A DNA stretch of 64,000 nt from Stercorarius parasiticus (taxonomy: Eukaryota > Chordata > Aves > Charadriiformes > Stercorariidae). This document shows positions 24,226 to 37,935 of this stretch, piece after piece. Position 1 is the stretch's first letter. Each line of letters starts with the position of its first letter. Location: positions 1 through 64,000 of the forward strand of contig VWZL01002014.1 in NCBI GenBank assembly GCA_013396915.1, read 5' to 3'. Made by a program: the position numbers and the translations under genes. The notes below the pieces were generated by a model. The model searched no databases, was not told the origin of the DNA, and saw only the letters and a list, made by a program, of their open reading frames with translations.

Positions 24226-26470
24226 CGTGCCTCTCAAAACAGCCATTTGAAAATGACAACTATATGCAAACTAGACACTGAAAGGTAAAAAGGCAGAAAA
24301 TTACAGCCAGGCACAAAGCCATCATTTGGTTCATTGTTTTGTAAACCAAAAGATAGCTTTGTTATTATTAACATGGTAATCCCTAATCTAAAAGTATTTC
24401 TACTGTTGACAAATTCCTGCTATGTTTGGAGATGCTTTAAACAGAAAACCATAGACCAGCGATTCTCTTCTTTGTATTAATTTGACCATAACACAGTATC
24501 CATCTCAAAGCATCCTGGATAGCAACGCTTGGATCTATCTATGAACAGTGATCCAGGCAATTTCCCTTCTCTTCTGCATGACGGGATGGAGTGTTTGCCC
24601 AGTGCTTAACAACAGGGAATCAAGGATGGACAGAATGGGCTGAAGACTGAGGTGGAACTGACTCCTTTCACCCCAAGAGTTAATTCTGCTATTTGCAAGT
24701 TTACAGGGTAATTTCTAAGTAACAAAAATATTGTGTAAAAACTTTTCTAGGCCATTCTGACTGTCTCTACTCCTCGGAGCCTCCCTGTCAGGAACTCAAG
24801 GAGAACTTGTAATATAAGCTCAGTATAGTCTTTTGCATTTTTTCCACGAGGAGCAAAACTTTCTGATTCAAGCTGTTCTTACCACTATACAGCAGACCAC
24901 TTCAGTCATCAATATTTTCAGGGTATCTTTTGTAGAATATTCTTCCCTCAGATATACAAGATTACTGAATTCACTCTCTCAAATGGAAATCTGAGAGCAT
25001 GCAAGGTGGCACACACTACGCATGAAGGAAACGCACATACATTTATCTGTGTAGCGTACATTAGTCACACGGGCCTCATAGACAGTCTTGGTGCCACAGA
25101 ATTTTTACCAATACCATTAATTAAGAAAAAGCACATCTTTGCAGAAGCACATAGAAACGTCTGATGCCTAGGCAGCTATGGCAAACACCTCACAGATCTG
25201 AGGAAAATGTTCCCTATGTTCTTTTAAACAAAAAAGATGGTTAAGACATTAATTCTTTGGGTAAAGAAAATATCACTACAGGAACTTCAGAGAAACAAAC
25301 AGATTTGCCACTAAGAACTGCAGCATTTCACAGACTTCATTTATTTATTTATTTTTAAGATGAAACATCCATACTTTGGCTACATCTTTTGAAACCAAAT
25401 TGAAGGGGATATCTTTCTTCCTGCTGATAAATAGAATTTTTTCTTCTTTGTGGCTTAAAATCCATTTAATCTGTGAGGTTTTTGTTCCCTGGCCTCTTCT
25501 CCTTTTAACATGCTTGCAACTTCTCACAAAAGTGTTTTATAAAATTCCCCTTGGAATATGCCTTTTCTGCATCAGAAACAGAATTCATTTGGGCTCTTAC
25601 GGAAAGTGTCAAAAGATGAGGCGATGAAGAATAACTGGCCCTTGCTCAGTAGTGCTGCTGGCAGAACTTACTTTACCCCAAAACAATATATTTCTATTTG
25701 ATTCCCATTTGGCTGCTTGAAGGACAGAAGATTTATGCAGATCATTAAAGAAAGGGAGGTGTGGGGGTGGAAGTGAACTCATGATTTGAGGAGCCTTCAC
25801 CATATTTCTTAGACTGACATGAGGTCAGCTGAAAAGGAGGGGTTTCCTTTTGTTTCTGTAAAGCTGACAGATACACCATGAAATTGATTGTACTTGGTAA
25901 TTCCAAAAAAGCAGAAGAAAGGAAAAGGAGGAGGCCAATTTATCTCCACAGGTGTTAAATGTATGATCATCTCAGGTGCACCACTATTAGCTGAATGGAG
26001 CAAGCACACTACAAGAAACACAGCAGCTCTTTTATTTAAGGTCCAAGTTCGTATCACTCTAAGCCAGCTGCAAAACAGACAGCAGAGTGAGTGCCAACAC
26101 GGAGAGTAATTCTGCTAACTCTAGGATGCCATGATATGCTCTTAGCCCAATCATGGTACACGGTACAGCTCAAATACAGTAAAAATGGTACTATGAGTAT
26201 CCCTTGGGACCGATGCAAAGAAGAAAGTTGTTTTACTTGAATTTTAGAAAGAAGTTTGAGAATCCATATGTTCTAATTGAAATCTACATTAAACCAAGGC
26301 CTAAGCCAAGATAAATTAAAGGCAAAACTTATTATTACTAATACTTTGAAAATATAAAAATAATTTTAAAAAGCATAAGCCACTACTCACCTTCATTGTC
26401 GAGAAAAAAAAATAAACCAAAAATCTTATGGGAGCAACTGTTCCTGTAAGATCTCTCATAGGGGCCAAAG

Positions 26471-26515
26471 TTTGGGGGGGGTTGGTTTTTTGGGTTTGTT
26501 TTTTTTTTGTTTTTT
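26471..26515. repeat. G8 run and G/T-rich tract
   Basis: The segment is nearly pure T and G on the plus strand, with runs of G8 and T10. It has the same composition as 41977-42035. Confidence 0.75.
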
Positions 26516-26580
26516 ATGATACTGCTTGGGATGTGTAAAACTTTGAACTGGCAAATTCCCTTGTTTAGGATCTGAAACAC

Positions 26581-26715
26581 ATCATAAGAACAACTGTGCC
26601 AGACCAGACCAGAGGTATGTCCATCCTTGGGTGCTCAGGACCAGAATACCAGGGTGCCTCACAAACAGGTAATTATTGTCCCTCATAGTGCAGGGAACAG
26701 CAACAACAATTTGCT
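26581..26715 (+). mobile_element. Ancient CR1/L3-like remnant
   Basis: ATCATAAGAACAACTGTGCC followed by AGACCAGACCAGAGGT and then GTGCTCAGGACCAGAATACC resembles, with many changes, the 3' region of old amniote CR1/L3 elements, whose hallmark is ATAAGAAC, then GGTCAGACCA, then GGTCCATC. It is strongly diverged and has no tail. Family-level assignment is tentative. Confidence 0.5.
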
Positions 26716-26754
26716 CTTGCATCAGCTCAGTTATTCTAGAGTCTAATCACCTCC

Positions 26755-26825
26755 TTTTTAAGATTTACTTATTTAATAAATTGTTTATTTATTAGGTTTT
26801 ATTTATTTGAAGTTATTTCAGAGAG
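26755..26825. repeat. Imperfect (TTTA)n tract
   Basis: Repeated TTTATT and ATTTA units make up most of this stretch, which follows the old CR1-like remnant by about 40 bp. Confidence 0.6.
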
Positions 26826-29800
26826 GTTCTACTGCTTGAGTTATGACAAAAGGTCATATTAGACTCACAGGCCAGAAGAAACCATTGCAATTACTGACAA
26901 AAATCGAAGCTGAGATGTCCATTTGAAATCTTGAATCTCACTGCATCACCCTTACCATTTTAGTCTATATTCATAGTGGTCTCAGTTTATTATTCCCAAA
27001 TCCAACATGTCAAATACCTGCAACCCCAAAAGCACACAATACACAGAAGCACTAAAATATTCCTCCCTTCATTCCAGTTGTTATCATAAGAAATTGCTTC
27101 ATAGGTGTGGAGTAAATCAGGATCTGCTGCCATAAAAAAACCTGAATGTGCGAGTTTCAAAGAATGCTATGTTATTATTACAACTCTAAAACCTGTAAAT
27201 CCAGATTAGCTGAGACACCAACTACACGGGAGAAGAACAAATCCCCAGATAAGGTCTCTCCAACAGGATGGATGATTTAGTGTCTAAGGGGCCTCTCCTA
27301 AAAAAAAAATTTTAAAAAAAAGCACAAATCCTTTGAGTGTGAATAACTATCAACCCTGTAAGAGAAACGAAGCCACAGATATCACTTTCAGAGAGACAGA
27401 AATATTAACCAGAACAAGAGCAATGTCTCATATATCAGTGCACTGCAAGATGACGTATTTAAAAATCCAAAATGAGATTTTTCCTAATGTCACAGCAATG
27501 TTTGGGTCTAAGTAAGTATCAAAGATCTTTGCCATTATTCCCAGTTGTCCACTGGATTCCTATGTTTATGGAAAAAGTTATTTATTTAGTATCAGCGTTT
27601 CAGTAGGACACTGACTGAGAACCTATTTTATTTTAGCTAAATGTTTCTAGAGTTTGACAGTAAATGATATGCATGAGCCATGTTGACTGTCATCTTCCAC
27701 TTTTAATTTGACTGTCAGACATACAAGTAACTTGCTAATGTTTCATTCCAATTTCAGCGCCATGAGCCTGTTGAGTAAGCTGCCTGCTAAAAGCTGTTCC
27801 AGATGGAATGACAGTATTTTGTAGGACCCCAAAGATGTAGCTATAGAGACGAATACGTGTCAGCAGCATTGAAAGCATGACCTTTTTCCCCCCTTTTCTT
27901 TTTGTCAGCAGTTCTTATTTCCACCCTATAATTTTTCCACATTCTTTATAAGATAGGCCACATGGGAAAAAGAAGGGAGTTTAAGTCTCTCAGCCATCTT
28001 CCATCACCTGCAATCACATCTACCTGACTACACAAAGCAGACGACAAAGGGGGAAGGTTTATAAACAATCAGGTAGCTTCAAAATGACAGCCAAGGCCTC
28101 AGATTCATTTTAAAAAGGAAACAAAACCCAGCCCCCCTACTAACATAAGTTCCAGAACGATAGAGAACTTTGACGGTTTTCATAATAGATACTTTCTCTC
28201 ATGAATAGTCAGTAAAAAGCCTGCACTCCTCTCATTGGAAACAGACTTTAGAAAACAACACATTAACAATGAATAACTTCTTTTACCGATTGTACCATTT
28301 TTACTGCTAATTTATATACTATATTAACGTCACGGAACATTCATTATTAGCTCTTATTAAAATAAATCACAAAAAGTCTACTTATCCTTCTCAAATAAAA
28401 ATATGTAAATTACACCCACTGCTCATCTTAAACAATACAGGTAAAATAATACACCTTTTCTGAAATGCAGGTTGTGCAAAGAACACAAAGACGACTTTTT
28501 CCCCCCCACACACATACCTCTGCACCCTCAAAAGAGGAAATTACCTCAGGGCACTTCTGTCCTTTTTCAGATGATCAATTCAGTATTATGAAGTATTACA
28601 AATATTTCATTTGCATTTCTTAGTTTTTCCTCTACAATATAAAGTAATTTCTGTTTGATGCAGAATGCCACAGCACACAGTACAAGGAAAGGGGAAAAAA
28701 AGCAGCGCAGGGTTGAAAAACAACAGAAAGAATTGAGAAGGAATAGGCTTTTGTTACATTTGACAGCCCTCAGCTAGCTGCATAGTTGGATTTATAAAAG
28801 GGTCTTTAAGAGCAGCAGTTTTTCATGGTGTAAGACTGCCACGCAGCTCTGGTTCCTGCGGTGCCTCACACCAACAACTTCAAAACTAACTCACTGCAGA
28901 TGTCCCTATGATCATCTAATCAGACATCAAAAGCAATACACTGACAAGCTCCTGCGCTGATTAGGAGTGTTCTATATATGTTCCGCAGCGTAAACAGACG
29001 CACAGTAGTTGCTTTAAAAATGGATTCACCCACATCAGAATTCCCTTTTAAAAAAACTCAAACTGTTCGGAACTCCCCAGCTGAATGACAGAAAATTCTT
29101 TTAAATCTCCCCAGATCTTATGTTCAGCTCCACACAGCAGTATTTCAAGAGCAGGAGTTAAATTATTAATAGGAAAACTTCTACCAGAAAAAAGAAGTAA
29201 ATGCCTTCCATTATTTACAAACCTTGCTATTCTGAATGGCAGTCTGAGAGCACACCACCTCAGGGAAGCAGTCTTGCCTCTACCTGCAACATACACTGAA
29301 ATACCCGAGTTGTGCTTCCATCTCTACTTATTTGTTTAATTATTACATGTCAACAAGCACTGGATTTAAAACATTACAAGTGCACCATCCTTCCAGCACT
29401 GCTAGTTCTTGAAGAATTACTGCATTTCTCCCAATCTCTGGTTTCCTTCTCATAGCCCACCTCCTGGAATCATGTAACTACGGGAGGCTTCCATATTGAG
29501 GTTCTAAAACATGCAAAGGGATCAGCAATTAAAACTACCTGATGTAGTCAGGGTGAGTAAACATAGTGGACAAAAGTTTTATCTTCTAAAATCAGACAAT
29601 ACAACCCTCATGGCACTGCAGTCTCTTAGCTCGAGCCTTAGCAGAAACCCTTTGGATCAATCCAAGGTAGAGACTCTACAGCAATTCCATCACTGCGTCA
29701 AAACCAGACCTTTTCTGCCCTGCCCTGCTTTTAAATAGCCTGATTAGATGAAGTAATATTTCCACCTTTTTCTTACAATAAAATATCCACACATTTTGAA

Positions 29801-32800
29801 AGTACTACTGATAATCTTTATCTCAAAGCCAAGCTCTGATTGTAGCATATCTTTATGTTTACGTATGTACATAAAATAGTGTGTAAAAGGAACAAATCAC
29901 AGAGCTGCATCATGCTCACATTATGCTAATCTGCAGACACTTAATCAGGAAGGCTAATACATTACAAACACAATTAACGGCCAGAAGAACCAGAGGAGGT
30001 TTCGACCTTTTCTAACAAGGGCTTGAAACATAAAAATGTCCTGATTATATATGAACCTTATCCAAAATTGCAAATTATATGTCCACAATGCATAAAATAC
30101 AGTCAATTTCAAGTCACATCTAGGTAAAAATTGAAACTGTATTGAGCCACTGGAGCAGCTCTTCAATTGATCCAGCATCTCATTGTATTTTTAAATACGG
30201 ATAAATGCAATTTAATCAGCCATTCCCATTGATTAACTCGAAGTTAACCTAAGTATTTATCGAGGAAACATGCAACTATAAAAGAAAAGAAAGTCATGCT
30301 GAACATAGCATCCCCATAATAATCAGCAAGTTAACAAGAGGAGGTGAAACCTTAGTCCCATCAGAATTAAGGCAAAACTTCCATCAACTTAAATAGGACC
30401 ACAATCCTCCATCTCAAACTCATGACACATCAAGTCTTCAGGTAGTAGGGAAGTCTGTCCCTGGGCAAAGAGAGAGATTAAGCAGAAGTAATAGCTCCAG
30501 AAAGGAAAGTTCAGATTTTTTAATTATATCTTAGCAATTACTACCTGGATCAACTGGACTGAGCAAAAGCACCAAAATGTATTCTGCTCCCAAAAAGTTC
30601 AAAACCCCAAACCAACAGAACCCCACAATTCAGACTTTCTGCCCCACTGCGTCTCATCTTTATCAGAGTGGAGCTTGAGTGGAGGGATCCAGCTAGGAAC
30701 TTCTGAGTTGGCACAGAGAACCTGAATCCGCAGCTCCTCTCAGCAAGCTGGGGACAAGCGTTGAGCAAGTGTTAAGTGGCCAAAGAATGCTTCCTCCCTC
30801 TGAAAGGCTCCCACTGTCTCAATCACATAGCATGGCCTCGCTCCAGGGGAGATCCCCGGTGGAAGACTTCACGCCCATTGCTAACCCCACTTTCTGAAGC
30901 CAGGCCATTCACTGCCAAACAGCAGGTGGACCAGCACTTGGCTATTGCCCTAGCAAAGCTAAGGCCACTGAATTTTACAGAGAAGTGCATTAAACTAGTT
31001 ACACTGCCCTGAGGTCTTCTCTGGAGACCTAGGGAGGGAAGTCTCCATTTTTGAAAGCCTGGCCAGGGCTCTGTGATTTTAACTAGACAGAAGATATTAA
31101 CAGTTGCCGTCATAAATTAACAAATTCATTAACAAACACCTTTTCTTCAATAACAAATTCAGATGTTTGTAAGCCCTATTTTTCCCTGATTACAGTCTCC
31201 AAATTTTTCAGTGGCAGCTGTCACAATAAGGAAGGAGAGGATTGGATGAAAAAAGAAACTCAAATTTTGTACCATCTGTTAAATGACTTCCAGTCTGAGA
31301 GAACAGATGCTGGACTTCACTATCAGTTTTTGATTGATCTAGAAGTATTTGGTTAATTGGGGCTAAAACTACAGCTAAGACAAAATAAATGTCAGAGAAA
31401 ATATGAAAGAATAGCACAAATTCTTCTCAAACTACCTGGACACTCAGAAAAGACTTTGTAATTTTGGTAATCATCATATGGCATAAAAAAAAAATAAATC
31501 TTCCTTTGAAGATTTGGTATAACATCTAAAAAACAGAATATATGTTCTGCTTAGATTCTGCAAATTCTGTGAACAGCTCAAATGGTTCATCAGGTTCATC
31601 CGGTTCACCTGAACTGGATAGTTATTTTCTTCTCTTATATTACTGCCTGTTTGCTGTTTTATTTTATGCATTAATTACTGTACATTTGTCCTGCACTCTC
31701 CTAGAGACAAATAAGTGCTGTTTTCAGAGATTCATGAAAATCACCTCTCAAAAATCTGATCCACTATCGCTGTATCACTACATAGCATAGAAAACAGCAT
31801 ATAGTGTAACTACGCATATTTCTACATAGAACCAAATTGCCAGTTCTACATATGCCAAACACCAAAATGCCAGAAGTGCCAAAACAATTAAGCTAATTAT
31901 GGAAGTCAGTTTCAATTACAAAATGATTGCTAAGATAATTGTGGTATAAATACAGAGACTTAATTTTTACTACATGCACTGAAAATTGTTTCATCTACCA
32001 ACAGCTCTGGTTTTTCTAACTTGCATACTTGTTTGTGGCAAAGGAAATGCAGTATTAATTTTAAACTTTCAGCAGCAATATACAGAACAAATGAATTTTC
32101 TCTAAATACTCCTTTAACACTTGCATGAAGGAGTGTAGCTATATTCAAAACACAGTGCACAATTGTTCATGCCATGTTTTTTCATTTGTCAGATATCGAT
32201 TCTTCCCTGTGTTTTAAAACAATCTGTACCTCATTTAACCTATGTTATTTAAGCTTTCTACGCTTCCCAAAACATTATGCCAAAGCATATTTCAGTATGA
32301 TTGACGACGAGAGTTTTAGAAATGGTACTGTTGCAAAAATAAGAGCTGGTGTAATTATTTTGCTGTAACAGATTTTCACTTTAACAATAAAAACTTTCAA
32401 GCTTCTGGGCCTTTTTTCCCCCCACTTACATGACATTTTAAAAAAATCAGAGAGCCTTCTCCACTGTTGTTATCTGTCCAGCTTTGACTGGTACACCTAC
32501 AGCTGATGGAGGGATGCTCTGTATTTTACGCATAGAGAATTCCTTTAAGCCTAGAGGATTCTTGTGTACTGATGCAAGTTGACTTTCTATTTACTTACCT
32601 CCTTCACGTAAGCTTAACTGTAAGTTCAGTCTTAAATACAACATCTTCGTCTGAAAAGGTTCACACCTCCAGCATGTGTTGCTGAACCCCGGTTCTTTGC
32701 TCGGGCTCCCTAATGTGCCAATATGGCCATTTGCGGTATGTCGCTATAAACTAGTTGTGATCTAGGCTGAAACGTCCCCCTCGCACCAAAGGAAAAGGCT

Positions 32801-33814
32801 GGGGGTTTCTGGGTGTTTTTCATTTTGATACAAAACAGGGACCGATTGGTTCACACAACTGGGGACAGGGAGTGAGTTGCAACACTGTATAGGGAAGCTA
32901 AAGGGGAAAAGGCATAAATTTCACAAGCAAATGAAAGCAGGTGGAACTGCGCCATCATTTAAGGCAGCATTCATTTGGCATAAAGTAGCGCAGAAGCAGA
33001 CCCACCAGAGCTTTTCAGGCAAAGATCAAGTCTATGAAAAAGCTCTGTTCTGCTTGATAGACTTATGTATCCCAGCTGACATTCAGAGATTCTAAAGAAT
33101 TTACTCTTTTTATAAGTAATATAGGAACACCTTCCCCACACATAAACACATAGCTTCAGGCCTTAAAATTGCAAAGTAAAAAAATGTTGGCCCAAGTGTG
33201 GCCAAGACAGTATCACTTTTAGAAGACTGAAGACAGCCTACAATAACATCTGAATAAGAGTCACTGCACCCTCACTAATTGTGTCTTTGCACTAATACTT
33301 AGTAATAACTATGTTGAAAACAAATTTGTCCTCAAAAAGGAAGAGTCAGGATGAAAAACAGAAAAGTGAGAGAAAGAAGAGACCATGCAGGGTAGTAGCA
33401 GGGTGCCAAAGGAAGACAGAAATGCCATGAGAAAACAAGGGAAGTGAAAAAAGGTGCAAAACCAACAAAGCATCTTAACGGGTAAGTACATTTTTTCCAC
33501 TAAGCAATGGTAAACTGGACAGTAAGACACTGAACAAATAAGCAATTGCTAAAAGTTCAGTTCACATTCCAGTGCCTTACGTCACCATTGAACTTTATGT
33601 AAATCTCTTATTTTAAAAAAAGAGAACCACTGTTAATTGACTGTATCATCTACAATAACCATTTTGTCCAGAGGAAACTCTCTCCTTTACAGAAAACGAG
33701 TACAATGCACTTTGTTTTAGATTCAAATTCGTATATAACTTATAAAATTCCTATATACCAACAGGTAAGAACAGTTTTTGCCTTTAAGAAAAAGGTGAGT
33801 TACATGACACCTAC

Positions 33815-33924
33815 TGCCAGAACATGCTTGAGACTGTGGTCACTGGGATGAGAAGCACTTGGGTGGAAGTCAGCAGGTGGGCCCAAAGCCGGATCACTGC
33901 TCCTGCGCACTAGAAGCGGTGTGC
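33815..33924 (-). CDS. PARD3B: PARD3B exon carrying the LVRRSSDP motif
   Basis: A 110-nt exon completes the split Gly codon and encodes 36 further residues: TPLLVRRSSDPALGPPADFH, then PSASHPSDHSLKHVLA. The acceptor is TTATTTTGTCTCTTAG (strong pyrimidine tract) and the donor is GGCA followed by GTAGGT. It enters in phase 1, matching the end of the exon at 53450, and leaves in phase 0; read on, the frame stops in the intron after VGVM. The LLVRRSSDP block is shared by PARD3 and PARD3B, while GPPAD and PSASHP match the human PARD3B linker as I recall it. The basic RRSS motif is a plausible phosphorylation site (inference). The segment lies between the N-terminal oligomerisation domain and PDZ1. 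Confidence 0.9.
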
Positions 33925-35871
33925 CTAAGAGACAAAATAAAGAGCTACATCAACACAAGGTAAGGCTTCATGTGATTAGAGTGGTGTGCAGTGCTGAAAT
34001 ACGAGTTTTTCTGTGGCAACACCTACCTGGTAAATTACTAGATTTGATAGTGTTGTGCCATTTAGTATTTACTAAGCTAAAAAAAAGAGAACATTTTAAG
34101 ATCTGTTATACAGACTTTCATCCATGAGCTGCTAAATTAGATGAAAACTTCTGACAAACAGGAGAAAAAGGCACATTCTTGGAAAAACAAACAAGTAATT
34201 GCATGTATCTGTGACCACATGTAGCATCAATTTCTGACAAGGAAATCGTGTGCTTGAGCTAAGGAATAACTGAATGCAGGAAGAACTGGACTGCTACTGT
34301 TAGTTCCTACAACTGGTACTGGTTATTTAACTAAACCAGAACACAGCCTAAAGCCTTTCACTTGATACTAAGGGTAGTTCTCACCGTGGTCTTCTGCATT
34401 AACCCACCAAACTGGGATCTCACAATCTCATTTTCACCTGTTCCTTACTTTCTCCTCATGCATGTCCAAAAGCCATACTGAGCAAGTGCTTGCCTCTCCC
34501 ATACCAATTATACAAGCCCACATTTAACCTGTAGGGAAGGTCGCTTTGAATATGATGGCATGACCACATACATATGGTCATAAATTTTATTTCCATAAAC
34601 TCACAAGATGCAATAGTCCATCAGCACTACTTCTGTGCCATCCCAACCCGAGGCATGTAAATGACAGCTCAGGCACAGGTTTTTGGTACAGAGGCAGCTG
34701 AAGGATAAATGGATAACTCCCTACATTAACTTCATTTAGTAACTAACGTGCCTTGGGCTGGCTTTGCAGAGACAGCCTAAATAAGGATATAAAGAGGAGA
34801 GGGGGAAGAGATTTTATTCACAGCAGATCTGCCTCCCACTACCAACTGCCAGGATTCCCAGGGAACAGACGTAGGCAGTTGCAGTTGTTTCAGAGAAGCT
34901 GTAGACTAAACAGCTTCCTCTTGCAGGCATCTCCAATTAGATTCACCAACTATTCACGTCTATTCTTGTGCTGTCTGGGAATAACCTCAAAGACCAGTCA
35001 GCAGCTTCTAGTGACACAGCCATCCAGTCAGCAGAACACACTATAAAACACTCCCTGCAAACCTTCCAGGTGAGGCGAGAGGGAAAACTTTAGTCATATG
35101 AGAAAGGAATTTCTCACATTATCCAAAATGTAATTAAACAAAAATGACATTTTTTCCCCCAAGTCTCTCCAAAATAATTTATCTATAGGCAAATAAAAAA
35201 AATGAGGAGAACCACTGGTCTAAGACAATAATTTTTCAAGTGTTGCAAGTGAGTGAAAATAAGATTATAATTGTCAGTTATAATATTAATTATAGTGGCT
35301 GGGACTGATGGCAGCCATAATTACTAGATCTATAATAGAAGTTTCAATGTTCAACAGTTTCCTCATTAGAGAGATGCTAACAAGGCTGGAGTGACTGTAC
35401 CACATTCACTCATAGCACAACTTTGTAATTATAGCTGGAATAAATACCAGCACCTGATGCTGAGGAACAACCAGAGAATCTAATGCTCTTACCCTTCCTC
35501 ATAGTGAGCAACAGTTTTTATACCCAGGTAATCCCTTCTATCTCCACTTATGCAGGAAATCAATAAGAAAAGCAAAAGTAACACTTAAATTTGTCTTAAG
35601 GTATTGAGGGAATGCTCAAAAATCAAAAAGTGAATACTGTTTTTTGTCCAAGTGATTATCATCTTGATATCAAGAGCTATGCATTTTTTTACAAGGTAAT
35701 TCTGAAGAAAGGAATTGATCACCATATTTATCCATTTTGTGTGATTTTCCAAAGGTGTCAGTAGGTCAAAAGGAACCAAATCTCTCCAGTCAAATCTTCC
35801 TGTTCTTCACGTGGTGCTGAAGAGAAGTTTTTTTCCTCCCTCTAAGCACATTTGATAAAAAGGTGTATAGA

Positions 35872-36110
35872 GATGGGTCGATTCAGATTGGACGTTAGGA
35901 AGAAGTTCTTCACCATGAGGGTGGTGAGACACTGGAACAAGTTGCCCACAGAGGTGGTGGAAGCCCCATCCCTGGAAGTTTTTAAGGCCAGGGTGGATGG
36001 GGCTCTGAGCAACCTGATCTAGTGGGAGGTGTCCCTGCCCATGGCAGGGGGGTTGGAACTAGATGATCTTTAAGGTCCCTTCCAACTCTAACAATTCTAT
36101 GAGTCTATGA
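35872..36110 (+). mobile_element. CR1 LINE, 5'-truncated 3' end
   Basis: The fragment carries the end of the CR1 ORF2 (AGATTGGACGTTAGGAAGAA, then ACACTGGAACAAGTTGCCCA, then AACCTGATCTAG at the stop), the short 3' UTR GGAACTAGATGATCTTTAAGG, and a tail of ATTCTATGAGTCTATGA. This structure is typical of avian CR1. About 240 bp remain, with no reverse transcriptase core. It lies antisense to PARD3B. No target-site duplication is expected for CR1. Confidence 0.92.
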
Positions 36111-37629
36111 AAAGCTAAAGCCAAAAAGTGTTGGATTTTTAAGTTACTCCCTTCTTTAAGATAAATACTTATTCCTTAAAATAATTGTTCTCCATGTATG
36201 ACCAAAGTGTTTCTGGTGACCTGTATCCAACTTTCAGTCTCTCTTCAATAAAACAGTTTGAAAACAGATGCTGAGACACTTTTGTATGATTCAGCATAAT
36301 TTAGTCTCCAACTGCTTTTAACATAAGGATGAACAGTACAGAGAAATGCTCTTGCTAAACCACCAGAAAGCTCTTTACATTGGCACTTTTATTTGTAAAA
36401 CTTTCACAACTCAATGAGCCGTATTCCAAATTCAAATTACAACATACTGTTGCTTATGCTCCTCAAGGCCACCATCCCAGCCCCTTTTCTCATTTCTGCC
36501 CTCCTTTTTCCACAGTGAGAAATCAACAGTAACTCAAAGCGGATTAAAAAAATTCCCCACAGTCAACTAAAGAGGCCAAAGATGAAGGGGGGCATGGGGG
36601 GATGGAACACGACCCAACCCAAAAAAATCACTTGTATCAAGCTCACTCTTTCTCCCAAAGCCAACACACTGAAATTAGATCTCTCCTTTTCCAGAGCTGT
36701 CTTCTACAACCAACTCCCCATTTCTCTCTCATTCCTCTGGCTGAGAGAAAGATGAAGTTTCCCATCGCTGTGACTGCCAGGAGACAGGACCCTCATTTGT
36801 CCCAGGGCCTCCCAGTTTCCGCAGCAGTTGAAAGCTGTCTCCTGTACCGCATCATTCACATAATGCTTGTCTAAGAAGACAGGACCATACATCACCACTT
36901 CTGTCTCCTCCCTGTATCGACTGCTGCAAGGTGTTGTTTCTACCACATTCCCGCATTCCCGATTCTGAACGCCTTTCACTTGCTTTCTGCCACTGTTTTC
37001 CAGAGAAACTGAAGCAAAATGGCATTATCCAATTCTCAAGTTTACAGCTGTTTGAAGTCTGAAACCAAAGTTTGCAGGAGCAGCGGGATTATAAATTCTG
37101 TTTTCCAATTTGGGAAGATGGCCTTGCCGCTATTTGCTTTCTTTTTATTCCTGCAAGTTTTTGCTTATTGCCATGAGGTTATGAAATTTATAGCGCTCGT
37201 CTGGAATGCTTCCCTTCTTGCACAAAACCAACTGGACTTTTTGACCACTGCCTACAATGCTTTCTCTTTTCTCTCTCTTTGTTGTACATTTTACGGTCCT
37301 ACAGATCACTTTCTTGTTGAAGAGAAAACCAGAGTCTATTTGCTTATTTTTTTTAAATATATTTACTGACATATAACATAATTTCTTTTACAGTGATATC
37401 ATAAATCATAACATCTATGTGAACCAAGTCAGCTGCAATCTTTAGCTAAAATTACCCAAAACAGTCCCTCTGGCCCTCACTGTTTCACACACATACACCT
37501 CAAAGACACTGGAGCACAAAAACAACCTTTTATTAGACAAAAGTAAATCGAACCAAAATGCCTTCTGTAATAGGGGAAAACAAAAGGCAAGCAGGAAGAT
37601 TAGATGAAAGACTTGAGAAGAAGCTGTAC

Positions 37630-37935
37630 TCTCCTCCTTTAAGGGGAGAATCCCTTATTCTCTTGCAGGAGACGGCAGTTCTCAGCGGCTCCCTGGGCTA
37701 ACCAACTCTCCCTCCATCTCCCGTCGTCTTCTCTGTGGCTCAGGCTGCTCCCTGCCATAAGAACCCTCTCCCTGCCACTCAGTGCCTCCAGCCTGCGCCT
37801 CTCCTGCAGGCTCCTTTCTTTCCTCAGCCTCCCCCCGCCTCTTCTGCACTGCAGATGCAGGGCTCTCGAAAGCCAAGCACTCTGCAAGAGAGAAACCTCC
37901 CCAGATCCCACTGCCCAGGACTCAACCTGACTCAG
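37630..37935. other. Pyrimidine- and C-rich block of unknown origin
   Basis: The plus strand is rich in CCTCC, CTCCC and CTCTTC elements and clearly more GC-rich than its flanks. Open frames on both strands give low-complexity products with no domain. It is unassigned; an old LTR or a GA/CT-rich regulatory element are possibilities. Confidence 0.4.

Larger units (their letters stand above)
3115..33814 (-). other. PARD3B: PARD3B intron (about 30.7 kb)
   Basis: The intron is bounded by the donor GTAGGT at 33809-33814 and the acceptor AG at 3115-3116 (minus strand). It contains a solo LTR at 18287-18810, an ancient CR1-like remnant at 26581-26715, hairpin and duplication structures at 10312-10467, a diverged repeat pair at 19866-20356, GC-rich blocks at 13758-13870 and 22680-23050, and simple repeats. 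Other stretches, including 3115-10300, 16400-18250, 23100-24090 and 26830-33800, are AT-rich and hold nothing I can name. No open frame has recognisable protein homology. Confidence 0.7.

Noticed and set aside
33806..33810. Alternative donor GTGTCA four bases further on in the exon at 33815
   Set aside because: It would break the phase match with the exon at 3023-3114; GTAGGT fits both the splice consensus and the phase.
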